The notes: generated by a model not told the origin, from the letters alone. 64,000 bases of DNA from Microbacteriaceae bacterium (GCA_025465095.1 JAODME010000005.1:62001-126000); one strand, 5' to 3'; shown: positions 1-9,476, numbered from the stretch's first letter. Translations and numbers: made by a program.

Positions 1-754
1 TCAGGCCGGTGAGGTTGTCACGGGGCGCAACTCGGTTGTGGAGGCGCTGCGCGCGCGCATTCCGGCGACGACGCTCTACGTCGCCGCGCGCATCGAGGTG
101 GATGACCGCGTCAAGGAGATCCTGAATCTGGCGACCAAGCGGGGGCTGCCGATTCTCGAGGTGATGCGCCCGGAGCTTGATCGGCTCGCCGGCTTCGACT
201 CTGTGCATCAGGGCGTCGCGCTCAAGGTGCCCGCGTACGATTACGCGCACCCGATGGAGTTGCTCGATTCGGTCATCTCCCGCGGGCAGGTGCCGCTGCT
301 CGTGGCACTGGATGGCATCACCGATCCGCGCAACCTGGGCGCCATCATCCGATCCGTAGCAGCATTCGGCGGTCAAGGCGTGATCGTGCCGCAACGCCGG
401 TCGGTCGGGCTGACCGCTTCGGCGTGGAAGACCTCGGCGGGCGCTGCGGCGCGCACCCCGGTCGCGATGGCCCCGAACCTCACTCAGACGCTCAAGGCCT
501 TGAAGGAGCGAGGCGTGTTCGTGCTCGGCCTCGACGGCGATGGCGACGTCGAGCTGCCCGGTCTCAGCTGGGCGAAGGAACCGCTAGTGATCGTCGTGGG
601 CAGCGAGGGCAAGGGGTTGTCGCGGCTAGTCACCGAAACCTGCGACGCCGTCGTGTCGATTCCGATCAGCTCCTCGACCGAGTCGCTGAACGCGGGCATC
701 GCGGCATCCGTCACCCTGTACGAGATCTCGAAGCTGCGCAGCACAAAGAGGTAG
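1..754 (+). CDS. rlmB: 23S rRNA (guanosine-2'-O-)-methyltransferase RlmB, 5' end cut by the window
   Basis: This is a SpoU/TrmH-family (SPOUT) rRNA ribose methyltransferase; RlmB methylates G2251 of 23S rRNA with S-adenosylmethionine. The reading frame is open from base 2, and the residues before the first in-window start ([11 protein letters not shown]) are the usual start of the RNA-binding substrate domain, so the true start lies upstream. All three SPOUT motifs are visible: [28 protein letters not shown] and [16 protein letters not shown]. The C-terminus is complete. The gene converges on the DUF4032 gene, 65 bp away. The family is certain; RlmB rather than another TrmH paralogue is likely from the N-terminal domain. 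Confidence 0.9.
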   Translation, partial: QAGEVVTGRNSVVEALRARIPATTLYVAARIEVDDRVKEILNLATKRGLPILEVMRPELDRLAGFDSVHQGVALKVPAYDYAHPMELLDSVISRGQVPLLVALDGITDPRNLGAIIRSVAAFGGQGVIVPQRRSVGLTASAWKTSAGAAARTPVAMAPNLTQTLKALKERGVFVLGLDGDGDVELPGLSWAKEPLVIVVGSEGKGLSRLVTETCDAVVSIPISSSTESLNAGIAASVTLYEISKLRSTKR

Positions 755-819
755 TGCGCTACGGGGTGCGGCGACGACAGCGTCGAGGGAGCCTGCGACC
801 GAGGAAAAGCTGCCCAGGC

Positions 820-2097
820 TCAGACTCGCGTCCGCCAGTCCTCCTCGTCGATGACCTCCGTCGGTAGCGTGAACGAGCCGGTCGGCGGGTCGATGATGGT
901 GGCCTCGTCGCGCCGGTGCCGCAAGACGTTGTCGATGTACGAGCTCACGCCCTCCGCCAAGGGCACATCGCGATTCTCGTTCTGCGACAGGTACCACCGG
1001 TGCTCCAGCATCTGGTGGAACATCTCAGCTGGTTCGAGGCGACCCTTGAGGTCCCGTGGGATGGCGCGGACGACCGGCTCGAACACTGTGGCAAGCCACT
1101 CGTGCGCGACCATCTCCTCGTCGAGGGTGCTGTCGTCGTGGGTCGCCGCGTGCGAGTCGAGGTCATTGAGCAGCCGCCTGGCCTGGTTCTCCTGCGCGTC
1201 GAGTCCGGTGAGTCGCAGGAGCCTCCGGGAGTGGTGCCCGGCGTCGACGACCTTGGGCTGGATGCGTACGCGCATCCCCGACTCGTCAGTCTTGATTGCA
1301 AGTTCTTCGATGTCGAAGCCCAGATTGTTGAGCCTCTCAACCCGCTCGTTGATTCGCCAGCGTTCGGAGGCGGGAAACGACTCGGAACCGGTGAGTTCGA
1401 CCCACAGCGTCCGGTACGCCGCCACAATGCCGTCGCTCACGGCGACGGGATCGAGCGCCGGGTCGGTGCGCCCGCCTGCCGCCAGGTCGAGCAGTTCGCC
1501 CGCGATGTTGACGCGCGCGATCTCGAGGTCGTTCTCGCGCTGGCCGTTTGAAAGACCGTTGTAGAGCTGCCCGGTCTCGGCATCGACGAGGTAGGCCGCG
1601 AATGCTCCGGCGTCCCGCCGGAAGAGCGTGTTCGACAAAGACACATCCCCCCAGAAAAACCCGATCATGTGCAGCCGCACGAGGAGCACAGCGAGGGCGT
1701 CGACGAGCCTGGTCGCGGTGTCGGGTCGAAGCGTCTGCGAGTACAGCGCGCGGTAGGGGAGCGAGAATTTGAGGTGACGAGTTACGAGCACCGCTTCGAG
1801 CGGCTCGCCGTCGTCATCCGTCCGGTTGGTGATGACCGCGAGCGGGTCGACGCAGGGAACGTCCAGGCGCTGCAGGGTGCGGAGCATCTCGTACTCGCGC
1901 CTGGCCAGTTCGACCGAGGTCTCCTTGATCGCGATCACGTAGCCGCTCAGGTGCACGAACCGCACCAGGTGGCGCGAGATGCCCTTGGGCAGGGCGGCGA
2001 TGGTGTCCTCGGGCCACGTGTCGAGGGGGCGGTTCCACGGCAGGTCGAGCAGTGCCGGGTCGACGATCGCCGAGGTGATGTTGAGGGAGCCGCTCAT
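820..2097 (-). CDS. DUF4032 domain-containing protein with kinase-like N-terminal half
   Basis: A 425-residue soluble protein. The N-terminal half resembles lipopolysaccharide/aminoglycoside-type kinases, with a conserved IKET stretch and a catalytic-loop-like WGDVSLSNTLF. The C-terminal half is the DUF4032 region typical of actinobacteria. I chose the ATG at 2097 because AGGA lies a few bases upstream; an alternative start 30 bp further out has no ribosome binding site. It lies downstream of the sugar ABC ATPase gene on the same strand, separated by an inverted repeat. No substrate is known to me for this family; a kinase activity is only inferred from the fold-like motifs. Confidence 0.8.
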   Translation of the reverse strand: MSGSLNITSAIVDPALLDLPWNRPLDTWPEDTIAALPKGISRHLVRFVHLSGYVIAIKETSVELARREYEMLRTLQRLDVPCVDPLAVITNRTDDDGEPLEAVLVTRHLKFSLPYRALYSQTLRPDTATRLVDALAVLLVRLHMIGFFWGDVSLSNTLFRRDAGAFAAYLVDAETGQLYNGLSNGQRENDLEIARVNIAGELLDLAAGGRTDPALDPVAVSDGIVAAYRTLWVELTGSESFPASERWRINERVERLNNLGFDIEELAIKTDESGMRVRIQPKVVDAGHHSRRLLRLTGLDAQENQARRLLNDLDSHAATHDDSTLDEEMVAHEWLATVFEPVVRAIPRDLKGRLEPAEMFHQMLEHRWYLSQNENRDVPLAEGVSSYIDNVLRHRRDEATIIDPPTGSFTLPTEVIDEEDWRTRV

Positions 2098-2133
2098 GGC
2101 ACGTCCTGACTGGTCGGAGGGGCACAACGACGA

Positions 2134-2193
2134 TCGAGCCTGTCGAGGTTCCGGTTTTCGATTCTCTCGATCACCGGGTCTCGACAGGCTCGA
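2134..2193. repeat. Inverted repeat with perfect 14-bp arms
   Basis: The arms TCGAGCCTGTCGAG (2134-2147) and CTCGACAGGCTCGA (2180-2193) are perfect reverse complements separated by 32 bp. The element sits between two leftward genes, just after the stop of the ABC ATPase gene. It could act as a transcript-end hairpin or be one copy of an extragenic palindromic repeat. There is no clean T-run on the minus strand, so a classical intrinsic terminator is not supported. Confidence 0.8.
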
Positions 2194-2211
2194 CCGGTTG
2201 TTGTTGTGTTG

Positions 2212-3306
2212 TTAGACGGTGACGGGCTTGCTCAGGCGCAGGCCCGACTGAACGTCGAACACGTGAATGTGGTTCGGCTCCGGCAGCATGAACACCCGAT
2301 CGCCGGCGTTCGGGTGAATGCGACCGTCGACGCGCGCGACAACGTCGACACGCTGGCCGTCGACGTCGTGATGCCCATAGAGGTAGCCGTCCGCGCCGAG
2401 CTCCTCGACGACGTCGACCTCGACAGCGAGTCCCTCACCGGTAGTGGACACCGAGAGATCTTCGGGCCGAACACCGATCGTCGCCTTCTTGCCGGAGGAC
2501 GCTTGAAGCGTGCTGCGGTCGACCGGGGCGACTGCGCTTCCGAAGGTGATTCCGTTGTCGACGATGTCCGCCTCGAACAGGTTCATAGCGGGGGAACCGA
2601 TGAACCCGGCGACGAAGACGTTCTCGGGGTGTTCGTACAGGTCCCGGGGGGTACCGACCTGCTGCAGCACGCCATCTTTCAGCACCGCAATCCGGTCGCC
2701 CATGGTGAGCGCCTCGGTCTGGTCGTGGGTGACGTAGACGGTGGTGACGCCGAGACGGCGCTGCAGCGATGCAATCTGGGTGCGGGTCTGCACCCGGAGC
2801 TTCGCGTCGAGATTCGAAAGCGGTTCGTCCATGAGGAATACCTGCGGCTGGCGCACGATAGCGCGGCCCATCGCGACACGCTGACGCTGGCCACCCGAGA
2901 GCGCCTTCGGTTTGCGACCGAGGTAGGGCTCGAGGTCGAGGAGCTTGGCGGCTTCGAGCACGCGCGTTGCCCGCTCGTCCTTGTTGATCCCCGCGATCTT
3001 GAGGGCGAAGCCCATGTTCTCGGCGACCGTCATGTGCGGGTACAGGGCATAGTTCTGGAAAACCATCGCAATGTCGCGATCCTTCGGCGGAACGTCGGTG
3101 ACGTTGCGGTCACCGATCAGGATGTTCCCGTCGTTGACTTCCTCGAGACCGGCGAGCATGCGGAGCGAGGTGGACTTTCCGCAGCCGGACGGGCCGACGA
3201 GGACGAGGAACTCGCCGTCGGCGACCGAGAGGTCGAGAGCGTCGACCGCGGGCCGCGTGGAGCCCGGGTAGAGCCGGGTCGCCTTGTCGAAAGTGACTGA
3301 TGCCAT
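2212..3306 (-). CDS. msiK: Carbohydrate ABC transporter ATP-binding protein, MsiK/UgpC/MalK type
   Basis: A 364-residue cytoplasmic ATPase of the CUT1 sugar importer class. Walker A is GPSGCGKS, the signature is LSGGQRQR, Walker B is [12 protein letters not shown], and the switch His lies in VTHDQTEAL. The C-terminal 120 residues form the OB-fold regulatory domain of MalK-like proteins (IGVRPEDL). No permease or binding protein is next to it, which fits MsiK: in actinobacteria one such ATPase serves several sugar importers encoded elsewhere. AAGGAG lies upstream of the ATG. The shared-ATPase role is inferred from the family and the isolated position. Confidence 0.88.
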   Translation of the reverse strand: MASVTFDKATRLYPGSTRPAVDALDLSVADGEFLVLVGPSGCGKSTSLRMLAGLEEVNDGNILIGDRNVTDVPPKDRDIAMVFQNYALYPHMTVAENMGFALKIAGINKDERATRVLEAAKLLDLEPYLGRKPKALSGGQRQRVAMGRAIVRQPQVFLMDEPLSNLDAKLRVQTRTQIASLQRRLGVTTVYVTHDQTEALTMGDRIAVLKDGVLQQVGTPRDLYEHPENVFVAGFIGSPAMNLFEADIVDNGITFGSAVAPVDRSTLQASSGKKATIGVRPEDLSVSTTGEGLAVEVDVVEELGADGYLYGHHDVDGQRVDVVARVDGRIHPNAGDRVFMLPEPNHIHVFDVQSGLRLSKPVTV

Positions 3307-3502
3307 GGTTCTGCTTCTCCTTCACCGGCAGGTACGTGCCGGACGATCCTTCGTGAATGGATGGGGCGATCGGCGTCGTACCTGTCGGGCAACGCCGGCC
3401 GCCATCGCTCATTATGTCACTGTCGGCAAGCGGAGGGTAAGTGACGCCCACCGAGCGTTGTTAAGCTGGGGCGGCAATTGTTTTGCGGCTGAGCGGGGTT
3501 TT

Positions 3503-4393
3503 ATGACTAGTGGGAACTCGGACGACGGTCGTCTGAGCAGGAATCAGCGCCAAGCCGCACGCGAAAAAGCGAGAGCCTTACGCGAACGGCAGAGGAAAAA
3601 GGACCGCCGAGGTCGCCTCGTGCTCCAGGGCGGCCTCATTCTCGCGTCACTCGCCATCGTCGCCACGGTCACGCTGATCATCGTCAATTCGATTCCCAGT
3701 CCGCGTCCTGGACCGCGCAACATGCTGAGCGACGGGATCACGATCGGCGCGAACTTCGAGGCCGTCTCCACCCCGGCGCTCGAAGCCGGCGACGAGCCCG
3801 TCGAGACCGAGCAGGCGCCCGACAGTGACGCGATCGCCATCGAGATCTACGCCGACTATCTATGTCCCGCGTGCGCAGTCTTCGCCGAAACGAACGACGA
3901 GCGCGTCTCCACCCTTCTGGAGCAGGGTGCGGTGACGGTCGAGATACATCCCCTGGCGATCTTCGACGGCCGGTCGGTCGGCACCAACTACTCGACCAGA
4001 GCCGCGAATGCGGCCGCCTGCGTCGCCAACTATTCCCCGAACTCCTTCTTCCAGTTCAACAGACTGATGTTCGCAAACCAGCCTCCTGAGCAGGAAAAAG
4101 GTCTGACCGACGACGAACTGGTTGCAATCACGGAGGAAGCAGACGTATCCAGGGCCGCTGTCATCCGCACCTGCATCGAAGATCTGAGGTTCGAGTCGTG
4201 GGTGGAGGCCGCCACCGAGCGGGCGACCGTAGAGCGGGACCTGCTCGACGATTCCGGGCAGGCCATCTTTGTGAACGGCGAGCGCTACCAGGGGGCGTTG
4301 GACGACGCCACGGCGTTCGCACAATTCACCGCGGGGGCCGATGCCGCGGCATCCTCGCAGAAGAGCGCGGCTTCGCCGTCGCCCGCGCCCTGA
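3503..4393 (+). CDS. DsbA-like thioredoxin-fold protein, membrane anchored
   Basis: A 296-residue protein with a charged cytoplasmic N-terminus (about residues 1-45, rich in Arg/Lys), one transmembrane helix (about 50-70) and an extracytoplasmic DsbA/thioredoxin domain. The redox motif CPAC follows IYADYL. The C-terminus ends in an Ala/Ser/Pro tail. It probably exchanges disulfides in secreted proteins outside the membrane. I placed the start at the ATG at 3503 because the frame upstream of it does not resemble the family and would overlap the divergent msiK promoter region. The last 68 bp overlap the convergent mftF reading frame. Confidence 0.82.
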   Translation: MTSGNSDDGRLSRNQRQAAREKARALRERQRKKDRRGRLVLQGGLILASLAIVATVTLIIVNSIPSPRPGPRNMLSDGITIGANFEAVSTPALEAGDEPVETEQAPDSDAIAIEIYADYLCPACAVFAETNDERVSTLLEQGAVTVEIHPLAIFDGRSVGTNYSTRAANAAACVANYSPNSFFQFNRLMFANQPPEQEKGLTDDELVAITEEADVSRAAVIRTCIEDLRFESWVEAATERATVERDLLDDSGQAIFVNGERYQGALDDATAFAQFTAGADAAASSQKSAASPSPAP

Positions 4394-5828
4394 GCGCGGA
4401 ACCGATCCGGTCACCGCTCAGGTCGGGACGCAGGGCTGCGGTCGAGCGCCCGCGTACCGCTCCGAGCCAAAGGCCTGCCCCGTAGGAGAGGTCATCGGCG
4501 CGGCGGGCGATCCCGAACCGCACGATGTCGAGCCGCGGGGCGGTCCGGCGGTAGTCCAGGACCGTGTCAACGAGCGCCGCCGCGAGCGTTGCCCGGCGAA
4601 GGCGGCGAGAGAACACACTTCCAACGACCGCTAGAGGCCACCAGTGCCGCGTCAGCAGCGCAATCGTCTGGGACAGCGACGCTCCTACCCCGGCGACGGT
4701 GAGCGCCGTCGCGATCCGCAGTGGGTGCTCGTGCCGCCCGAGCCGACGCGAGATGCGCCACGCCGCTGCCGCCGAAACCAGGAGGGCAGCAGGCGCGGAC
4801 CACCTGCGCTGAGCGAGCAGGGCGAGCACTACCGCTACGCTCCACGGCGCCAGAACCGCCGGCGCAATGTTGCCAGGATGGCGCACCGCGAGCGCATGAC
4901 CACCCGTGCCGTAGAACGCTTTGCGCTTCGCCCAGTCGTCGAACGACACCCGGTGCTCGTGTCCGCTCGTCGCGGCCGGCTCATATCGCACCCGCCAGCC
5001 CCTGGCGACGAGGCCCCACACGAGGTCGACATCCTCCCCGACCCGCATTCCCGGAGCGAATCCCGATCCGAGCGCGTCCACCCGCGCGAGAACAAGCGAC
5101 GTTGAAATCCACGAGACTTTCGATCGCGGCCGTACCGACGCAGGGTACGGCCCGAGGTCGAGGGAGGAACGTGCGTCCTCATATCGTGAAATCCAATTCT
5201 GGCGAGCGGACGTCGCGAGACCCACGATTCGGGGAGCCGCGACAGCCACACGGGGATCGGTGAAGTGGCGCAACAACGTCTCGACCGTGCCAGGGGCGAC
5301 GACCACGTCGCTGTCGACGAAAACGACGAATCGCGTCGTCACCAGGGCGAGCCCGGCGTTCCGGGCGCCGGCTGGTCCGATGTTCTCCGGCAGCCCGACG
5401 AACAGCGCCGCGTATGCTTCGGCGCTGGCTCGCGCTGCGCCGGGATCGGGTGAGCCGTCGTCGACCACGATGACCCTATGGCCGGGCCCGATGCTTGCCA
5501 GCAGCCGGTCGAGTGCCTTCGGTCGTCGAAAGATCGGAATCACGAATGTGACGTCTCGCTCGTCGCCGGGCGGGAGAGATTCGAGCACCGGGTCGGCCAT
5601 GCCGATCTCGAGGAGCTTGTCGGCGAGCCCGGCGGACGGCGGATCGGTGACGGTGAGGCGGCGCCCGGCGAACATCGATGCAGCTGCCTCCGTGATGTAG
5701 ATTGCGCGGGTCGGTGTGCCACCGACGAGCGAGCGGCCCCGGTCGCGCACGGTGACGAGGCGCCCGAGCTCGACGGTGAACCCGAGGGGAAGGGCGGCGG
5801 GCGGTGCCTCGTGCTCCCGCTCGCTCAT
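4326..5828 (-). CDS. mftF: Mycofactocin glycosyltransferase MftF
   Basis: A 500-residue family 2 glycosyltransferase. MftF attaches a beta-1,4-glucan chain to premycofactocin. An N-terminal domain of about 90 residues precedes the GT-A fold, which shows FVIPIFRRP, the nucleotide-sugar motif VVDDGSPD, GPAGARNAGL, the metal-binding DSD, and GEDVDLVW. Hydrophobic segments follow from about residue 325. The start overlaps the stop of mftE by 4 bp (ATGA), so the two are translationally coupled. The 3' end overlaps the convergent DsbA-like gene by 68 bp, which gives MftF an Arg-rich tail that may not be part of the conserved protein. The identification rests on the fold plus its place at the end of the mft operon. 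Confidence 0.9.
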   Translation of the reverse strand: MSEREHEAPPAALPLGFTVELGRLVTVRDRGRSLVGGTPTRAIYITEAAASMFAGRRLTVTDPPSAGLADKLLEIGMADPVLESLPPGDERDVTFVIPIFRRPKALDRLLASIGPGHRVIVVDDGSPDPGAARASAEAYAALFVGLPENIGPAGARNAGLALVTTRFVVFVDSDVVVAPGTVETLLRHFTDPRVAVAAPRIVGLATSARQNWISRYEDARSSLDLGPYPASVRPRSKVSWISTSLVLARVDALGSGFAPGMRVGEDVDLVWGLVARGWRVRYEPAATSGHEHRVSFDDWAKRKAFYGTGGHALAVRHPGNIAPAVLAPWSVAVVLALLAQRRWSAPAALLVSAAAAWRISRRLGRHEHPLRIATALTVAGVGASLSQTIALLTRHWWPLAVVGSVFSRRLRRATLAAALVDTVLDYRRTAPRLDIVRFGIARRADDLSYGAGLWLGAVRGRSTAALRPDLSGDRIGSALRARATAKPRSSARMPRHRPPR

Positions 5829-6532
5829 CGGGCCGCGACGGGATCGGCCCGACAGCCGCGCTCGTCCACGATGTCCTGAGCGGCCCTCCGGAGCACCCCG
5901 GCGACCATGTGGTCGAGCAGCTCGCCTCCCTCGAACGCATGTGCGCCGGTCGGATCCCCGAGGATGCCGTTGGGGGAGACGGCGGCGACGCCGCGGGAGG
6001 CCAGATCCGACAGGAGCTCGTGCAGTGGTGCGGTGGCTCCCGGCTCCGCCCGCGACAGGTCGACGAGCTCAGAAGCGACATGCAGCATGATCGATGTCTC
6101 CGTGCGTCCGGCGTGCGCATCGCCCGTCACGGCACAGGGAACCCAGCTCACTCTGTGGCCCTGATCGCGAAGCAACGGGACGGCGTAGGAGAGCGCCGCG
6201 ACATTTCCGCCATGTCCGTTCACGATCACGATTCGACCGGCCCAGTTCGAGATCGATCGCACGAGCTCGACGATGACGACCGCGAGGGCGTCGGTTCCGA
6301 TTGACACCGTTCCGGGAAACCCCTGGTGCTCGCCGCTCGCCCCATACGGGAGGGCGGGGGCGAGGACGGCACCGAGCTCCACGGCTACCCTTTCGGCGAC
6401 CGCGACAGCGACCGTCGTGTCGGTCGAGAGCGGCAGGTGAGGGCCGTGCTGTTCGGTAGACCCGATCGGCACCAGGACGGTCATTCCCGTGGTGACCGCA
6501 GGCCAGGAAGCATGCGCGAGGCGGAGAGTCAT
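5825..6532 (-). CDS. mftE: Mycofactocin precursor peptide peptidase MftE (creatininase family)
   Basis: A 235-residue metal-dependent hydrolase of the creatininase fold. MftE cuts the cyclised MftA to release the Val-Tyr derived core (AHDP). Metal-ligand motifs are visible: GSTEQHGPHLPLSTDT near residue 25, VNGHGGN near 108, and ETSIMLH. It starts 18 bp after mftD and overlaps mftF. Creatininase itself is excluded by the setting between mftD and mftF. Confidence 0.92.
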   Translation of the reverse strand: MTLRLAHASWPAVTTGMTVLVPIGSTEQHGPHLPLSTDTTVAVAVAERVAVELGAVLAPALPYGASGEHQGFPGTVSIGTDALAVVIVELVRSISNWAGRIVIVNGHGGNVAALSYAVPLLRDQGHRVSWVPCAVTGDAHAGRTETSIMLHVASELVDLSRAEPGATAPLHELLSDLASRGVAAVSPNGILGDPTGAHAFEGGELLDHMVAGVLRRAAQDIVDERGCRADPVAAR

Positions 6533-6550
6533 CCTGGGCGTGCTATGACG

Positions 6551-7753
6551 CTAGAGCGCGCGAACGGCGGTCGTCTCCTGCACACCAAGGGAGCGGCAGA
6601 ATGTCGGCGGAACATAGAAGTCGTCGGGCGAGAGCTCGTGGATCGACGCGTGCCCGAGGCCGAGTACAGCAGAATCGAGGCCGCTGCGGAGTATGTCGAA
6701 CACATTCTCGACTCCAGCCTGCCCATTTGCCGCGAGGCCCCAGAGGTAGGCGCGCCCGATCATCACCGCGCGGGCGCCGAGGGCGAGCGCCTTGGCCACG
6801 TCGCTGCCGCGGCGGATTCCGCCGTCCAGTACGATCTCGATGTCGCCGTCGACCGCGGCGGCGACGGACGCGAGGACGCGGATCGATGCAGGGGTGCTGT
6901 CGAGGTTATTTCCGCCGTGATTGGAAACCGAAATCGCCGTCACTCCCGCATCGACCGCACGCCGGGCGTCGTCGACCCTCGTCACGCCCTTGAGCATGAA
7001 CGGGCCGCCCCACGTCTCGCGCAGCCAGGCCACGTCCTCCCAGGTCGGCGGTGGCGTCTGCATCCACTCGTAATAGGCACCGAAGAAGGTGGGGGCGTCG
7101 CCGCCGGGCGGCGTCAGGTTAGGGGCGGTGAGGTCCGGAATCCTGCCCGCCTTGGCGAAGCGCCAGAGCCACTGCGGGCGCGCGAGCACGTTGGGCGCGA
7201 AGGTGAGCATCGTCTTGAGATTCATCCGCTCGGGGATCGAAGGGCTGCCCCAGTCACGGCCGTTCGAGAACGACCAGTCGAGCGTGGCGATGAGACCCTT
7301 CGCTCCGGCGGCGCGAGCACGCTCCATCCGTTGGATCATCTGCTCCCGGCTGCCCGTCCAGTACATCTGGAAAAGAGTATTGGGATTGGCCGCGACAACT
7401 TCTTCCACCGGCCTGCTGGCAAACGAGCTGAGACCCATAATCGTGCCGCGATTGGCTGAGGCGCGGGCGACCGCGACCTCCCCCTCAGGGTGCACTGCCT
7501 GCACCCCGGTGGGCGAGATCATGACCGGTAGGGAGATGGGAATGCCCATCACCGTCGTGGACAGGTCACGTACACCCTGGTGCCCGGCGACATGGGGGGC
7601 GAAGCCGAGCTCGCCGAAGGCTGCGGTGTTGTCGTCGATCGTGAGCCCGCGTTCCGACCCGGCGACGAGGGCGCCGTAGACGGAGGAGGGAAGGCGCTTC
7701 CGCGCTCGCCGCTGGGCTTCCGCCACGGTCTCGAACCACGCATTGTGCGCCAT
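6551..7753 (-). CDS. mftD: Premycofactocin synthase MftD (FMN-dependent alpha-hydroxy acid oxidase family)
   Basis: A 400-residue TIM-barrel flavoprotein related to lactate dehydrogenase and lactate 2-monooxygenase. MftD oxidatively deaminates AHDP to premycofactocin, making the redox-active alpha-keto amide. Visible motifs are ISPTGVQ (FMN pocket), SNHGGNNLD carrying the catalytic His, and the FMN phosphate site DGGIRRGSDV followed by GRAYLWGL. The start at 7753 (MAHNAWFETV) fits the family; the frame runs 29 codons further upstream without homology. A 132-bp gap separates it from mftC, the only sizeable gap inside the operon. Confidence 0.93.
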   Translation of the reverse strand: MAHNAWFETVAEAQRRARKRLPSSVYGALVAGSERGLTIDDNTAAFGELGFAPHVAGHQGVRDLSTTVMGIPISLPVMISPTGVQAVHPEGEVAVARASANRGTIMGLSSFASRPVEEVVAANPNTLFQMYWTGSREQMIQRMERARAAGAKGLIATLDWSFSNGRDWGSPSIPERMNLKTMLTFAPNVLARPQWLWRFAKAGRIPDLTAPNLTPPGGDAPTFFGAYYEWMQTPPPTWEDVAWLRETWGGPFMLKGVTRVDDARRAVDAGVTAISVSNHGGNNLDSTPASIRVLASVAAAVDGDIEIVLDGGIRRGSDVAKALALGARAVMIGRAYLWGLAANGQAGVENVFDILRSGLDSAVLGLGHASIHELSPDDFYVPPTFCRSLGVQETTAVRAL

Positions 7754-7885
7754 TAGGATTCTTCTTCCTCGAAGTGCCGGAGTACGGCTGAGTTGAATGA
7801 CACGGATGCCATGAACGGGTGGAGTGCCAGGGTGCAGCACCGGTACTGCCGGCTGCTTTCCCGGCGCAGAGTCGTCGAGGTGGCG

Positions 7886-9199
7886 CTAACTCCCGCAGCC
7901 ACCGTCGCCGCAGCCGCAGCGAGTTGAGCCGGCCGCCGGGGCGAACCCGGCGAGCGGGTTCTCCTCACAGGCACTAACCGGCGGACGTTCGAGCCCGGGT
8001 CGCAGTCCGAGGGTCAACGGAACCGGCCGCCCAGCCCGACCTTCCCGAGTGGTCCTGTGCGAGTGGTCGGTGATGGATGACTTCGGCGGTTCCTTGTCCT
8101 TGTCCTTCCGGTTCTTGAGCAATTCCTCGCCGTAGCCCACGACGCACTCCGGGTCCGGCCCGTCGAGCGGGAGTCCGGTGAAGAACTTCGCCGCCATGCA
8201 CCCCCCCTTGCAGGTGTCGAAGAAGGCACAAGAGTTGCAGGCGCCACCGTTTTGAGGGTTGCGGAGCTTGCGGAACAGCTCAGAGTTCTGCCAGACGTCC
8301 TGAAATCCGCCCGGCGAGCGCACGTTGCCGGCGAGAAACTCCTCGTGAATCGCGAACGGGCAGGCGTAGACGTCGCCGACGGGGTCGATGAGGCAGACGA
8401 CTCGTCCGGCTCCGCACAGGTTGAGGCCTGGCAGAGCGTCGCCGAAGGCCGACAGGTGGAAGAACGAATCACCCGTGAGTACGTCCTCGCCGTGCAGCAC
8501 GAGCCAGTCGTAGAGCTCGCGCTGTTGCGCGGGAAGCGGGTGCAGGTCGTCCCAGACATCCGCTCCCCGTCCTGAGGGACGAAGCCGGGTGAGTCGAAGC
8601 TGGGCCTTGAACCGATCGGCGATGGCTTTGAACTCGTCGAGCTGCCCGATGTTCTCTCGCGTGCAGACGACCGAGATCTTGAATCCCTCGTAGCCCGCGT
8701 CGTACATGTTCTGCATCGCCTTCATGGCGGTCGCGTAGGAGCCGGGGCCTCGCACGTGGTCGTTGACCTCGGCGGTCGCGCCGTCGAGTGAGATCTGCAC
8801 ATCGACATAGTCGCTGGCCGCGAGCCGCTGAGCTACCTCGGGCGAGATCTTGATGCCGTTGGTCGAGAATTTCACGCCGACCTGATGAGCAGTCGCATAG
8901 TCGACGAGTTCCCAGAAATCGGGACGCACGGTCGGCTCGCCACCGCCGATGTTGACGTAGAAGACCTGCATTCGCTGCAGCTCGTCGATGACGGACTTGG
9001 CCTCCTCGGTTGAGAGCTCGTTCGGGTCGCGCCGCCCTGAGCTGGAGAGGCAATGAACGCAGGACAGATTGCAGGCGTAGGTGAGCTCCCAAGTGAGGCA
9101 GATGGGGGCGTCGAGGCCGTACTCGAAGAGGTCCACCAGGCGCGTGCCGGGCTCCTTCTTCACAGCAGGCTGCTTGGTGAGTGCGTCGAGAAGAGTCAT
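7886..9199 (-). CDS. mftC: Mycofactocin radical SAM maturase MftC
   Basis: A 437-residue radical SAM/SPASM enzyme. MftC oxidatively decarboxylates the C-terminal Tyr of MftA and then forms the Val-Tyr lactam crosslink. The SAM-cluster cysteines are C43, C47 and C50 (CNLSCVHC), followed by GGGEPTVRPDF. The SPASM region shows CGAGRVVCLIDPVGDVYACPF-type spacing and CNSCAFFDTCKGGC for the auxiliary clusters. The C-terminus has the CEENPLAGF stretch and then an added Cys/Gly-rich tail, RCGCGDGGCGS. The start overlaps the mftB stop (ATGA). Identification is firm because the cognate precursor and chaperone genes are adjacent. Confidence 0.96.
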   Translation of the reverse strand: MTLLDALTKQPAVKKEPGTRLVDLFEYGLDAPICLTWELTYACNLSCVHCLSSSGRRDPNELSTEEAKSVIDELQRMQVFYVNIGGGEPTVRPDFWELVDYATAHQVGVKFSTNGIKISPEVAQRLAASDYVDVQISLDGATAEVNDHVRGPGSYATAMKAMQNMYDAGYEGFKISVVCTRENIGQLDEFKAIADRFKAQLRLTRLRPSGRGADVWDDLHPLPAQQRELYDWLVLHGEDVLTGDSFFHLSAFGDALPGLNLCGAGRVVCLIDPVGDVYACPFAIHEEFLAGNVRSPGGFQDVWQNSELFRKLRNPQNGGACNSCAFFDTCKGGCMAAKFFTGLPLDGPDPECVVGYGEELLKNRKDKDKEPPKSSITDHSHRTTREGRAGRPVPLTLGLRPGLERPPVSACEENPLAGFAPAAGSTRCGCGDGGCGS

Positions 9200-9471
9200 G
9201 GGGTCCTCTCGACGACCATGGAGGATTGCGCGAGGGTGGCGAGGGCGCGCTCATAGCGCGGGAGTGCAGCGTCGTCGATGCCGACGGAGGTGCACGCGGC
9301 ACGCACCGTCGGATGCTCGGCGAGCGACTGAACGACGGCGAGCAGGGTGCGGTCCTTCAGAAAAGAGAGCCGACGTGTGCCGAAGTGATAGAGCAGGGCA
9401 CCGAACGGTTCGGGTCGCACGGAGACTCGCGGATGCAGGTCCCATGCGCGATCCAGATCGAGGGCTGGCAT
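9196..9471 (-). CDS. mftB: Mycofactocin biosynthesis chaperone MftB (RRE domain)
   Basis: A 91-residue peptide-recognition (RRE) protein that binds MftA and presents it to MftC. The fold-typical segments RPEPFGALLYHF and RRLSFLKD are present. The start is the ATG at 9471, giving MPALDLDRAW, because it lies 5 bp after the mftA stop; the longer open frame would overlap mftA. It overlaps mftC by 4 bp. Confidence 0.93.
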   Translation of the reverse strand: MPALDLDRAWDLHPRVSVRPEPFGALLYHFGTRRLSFLKDRTLLAVVQSLAEHPTVRAACTSVGIDDAALPRYERALATLAQSSMVVERTP

Positions 9472-9476
9472 GGCGT

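Noticed and set aside
2206-3300. 364-codon rightward frame opposite msiK
   Set aside because: Almost the exact mirror of the msiK reading frame; no homology-like motifs.
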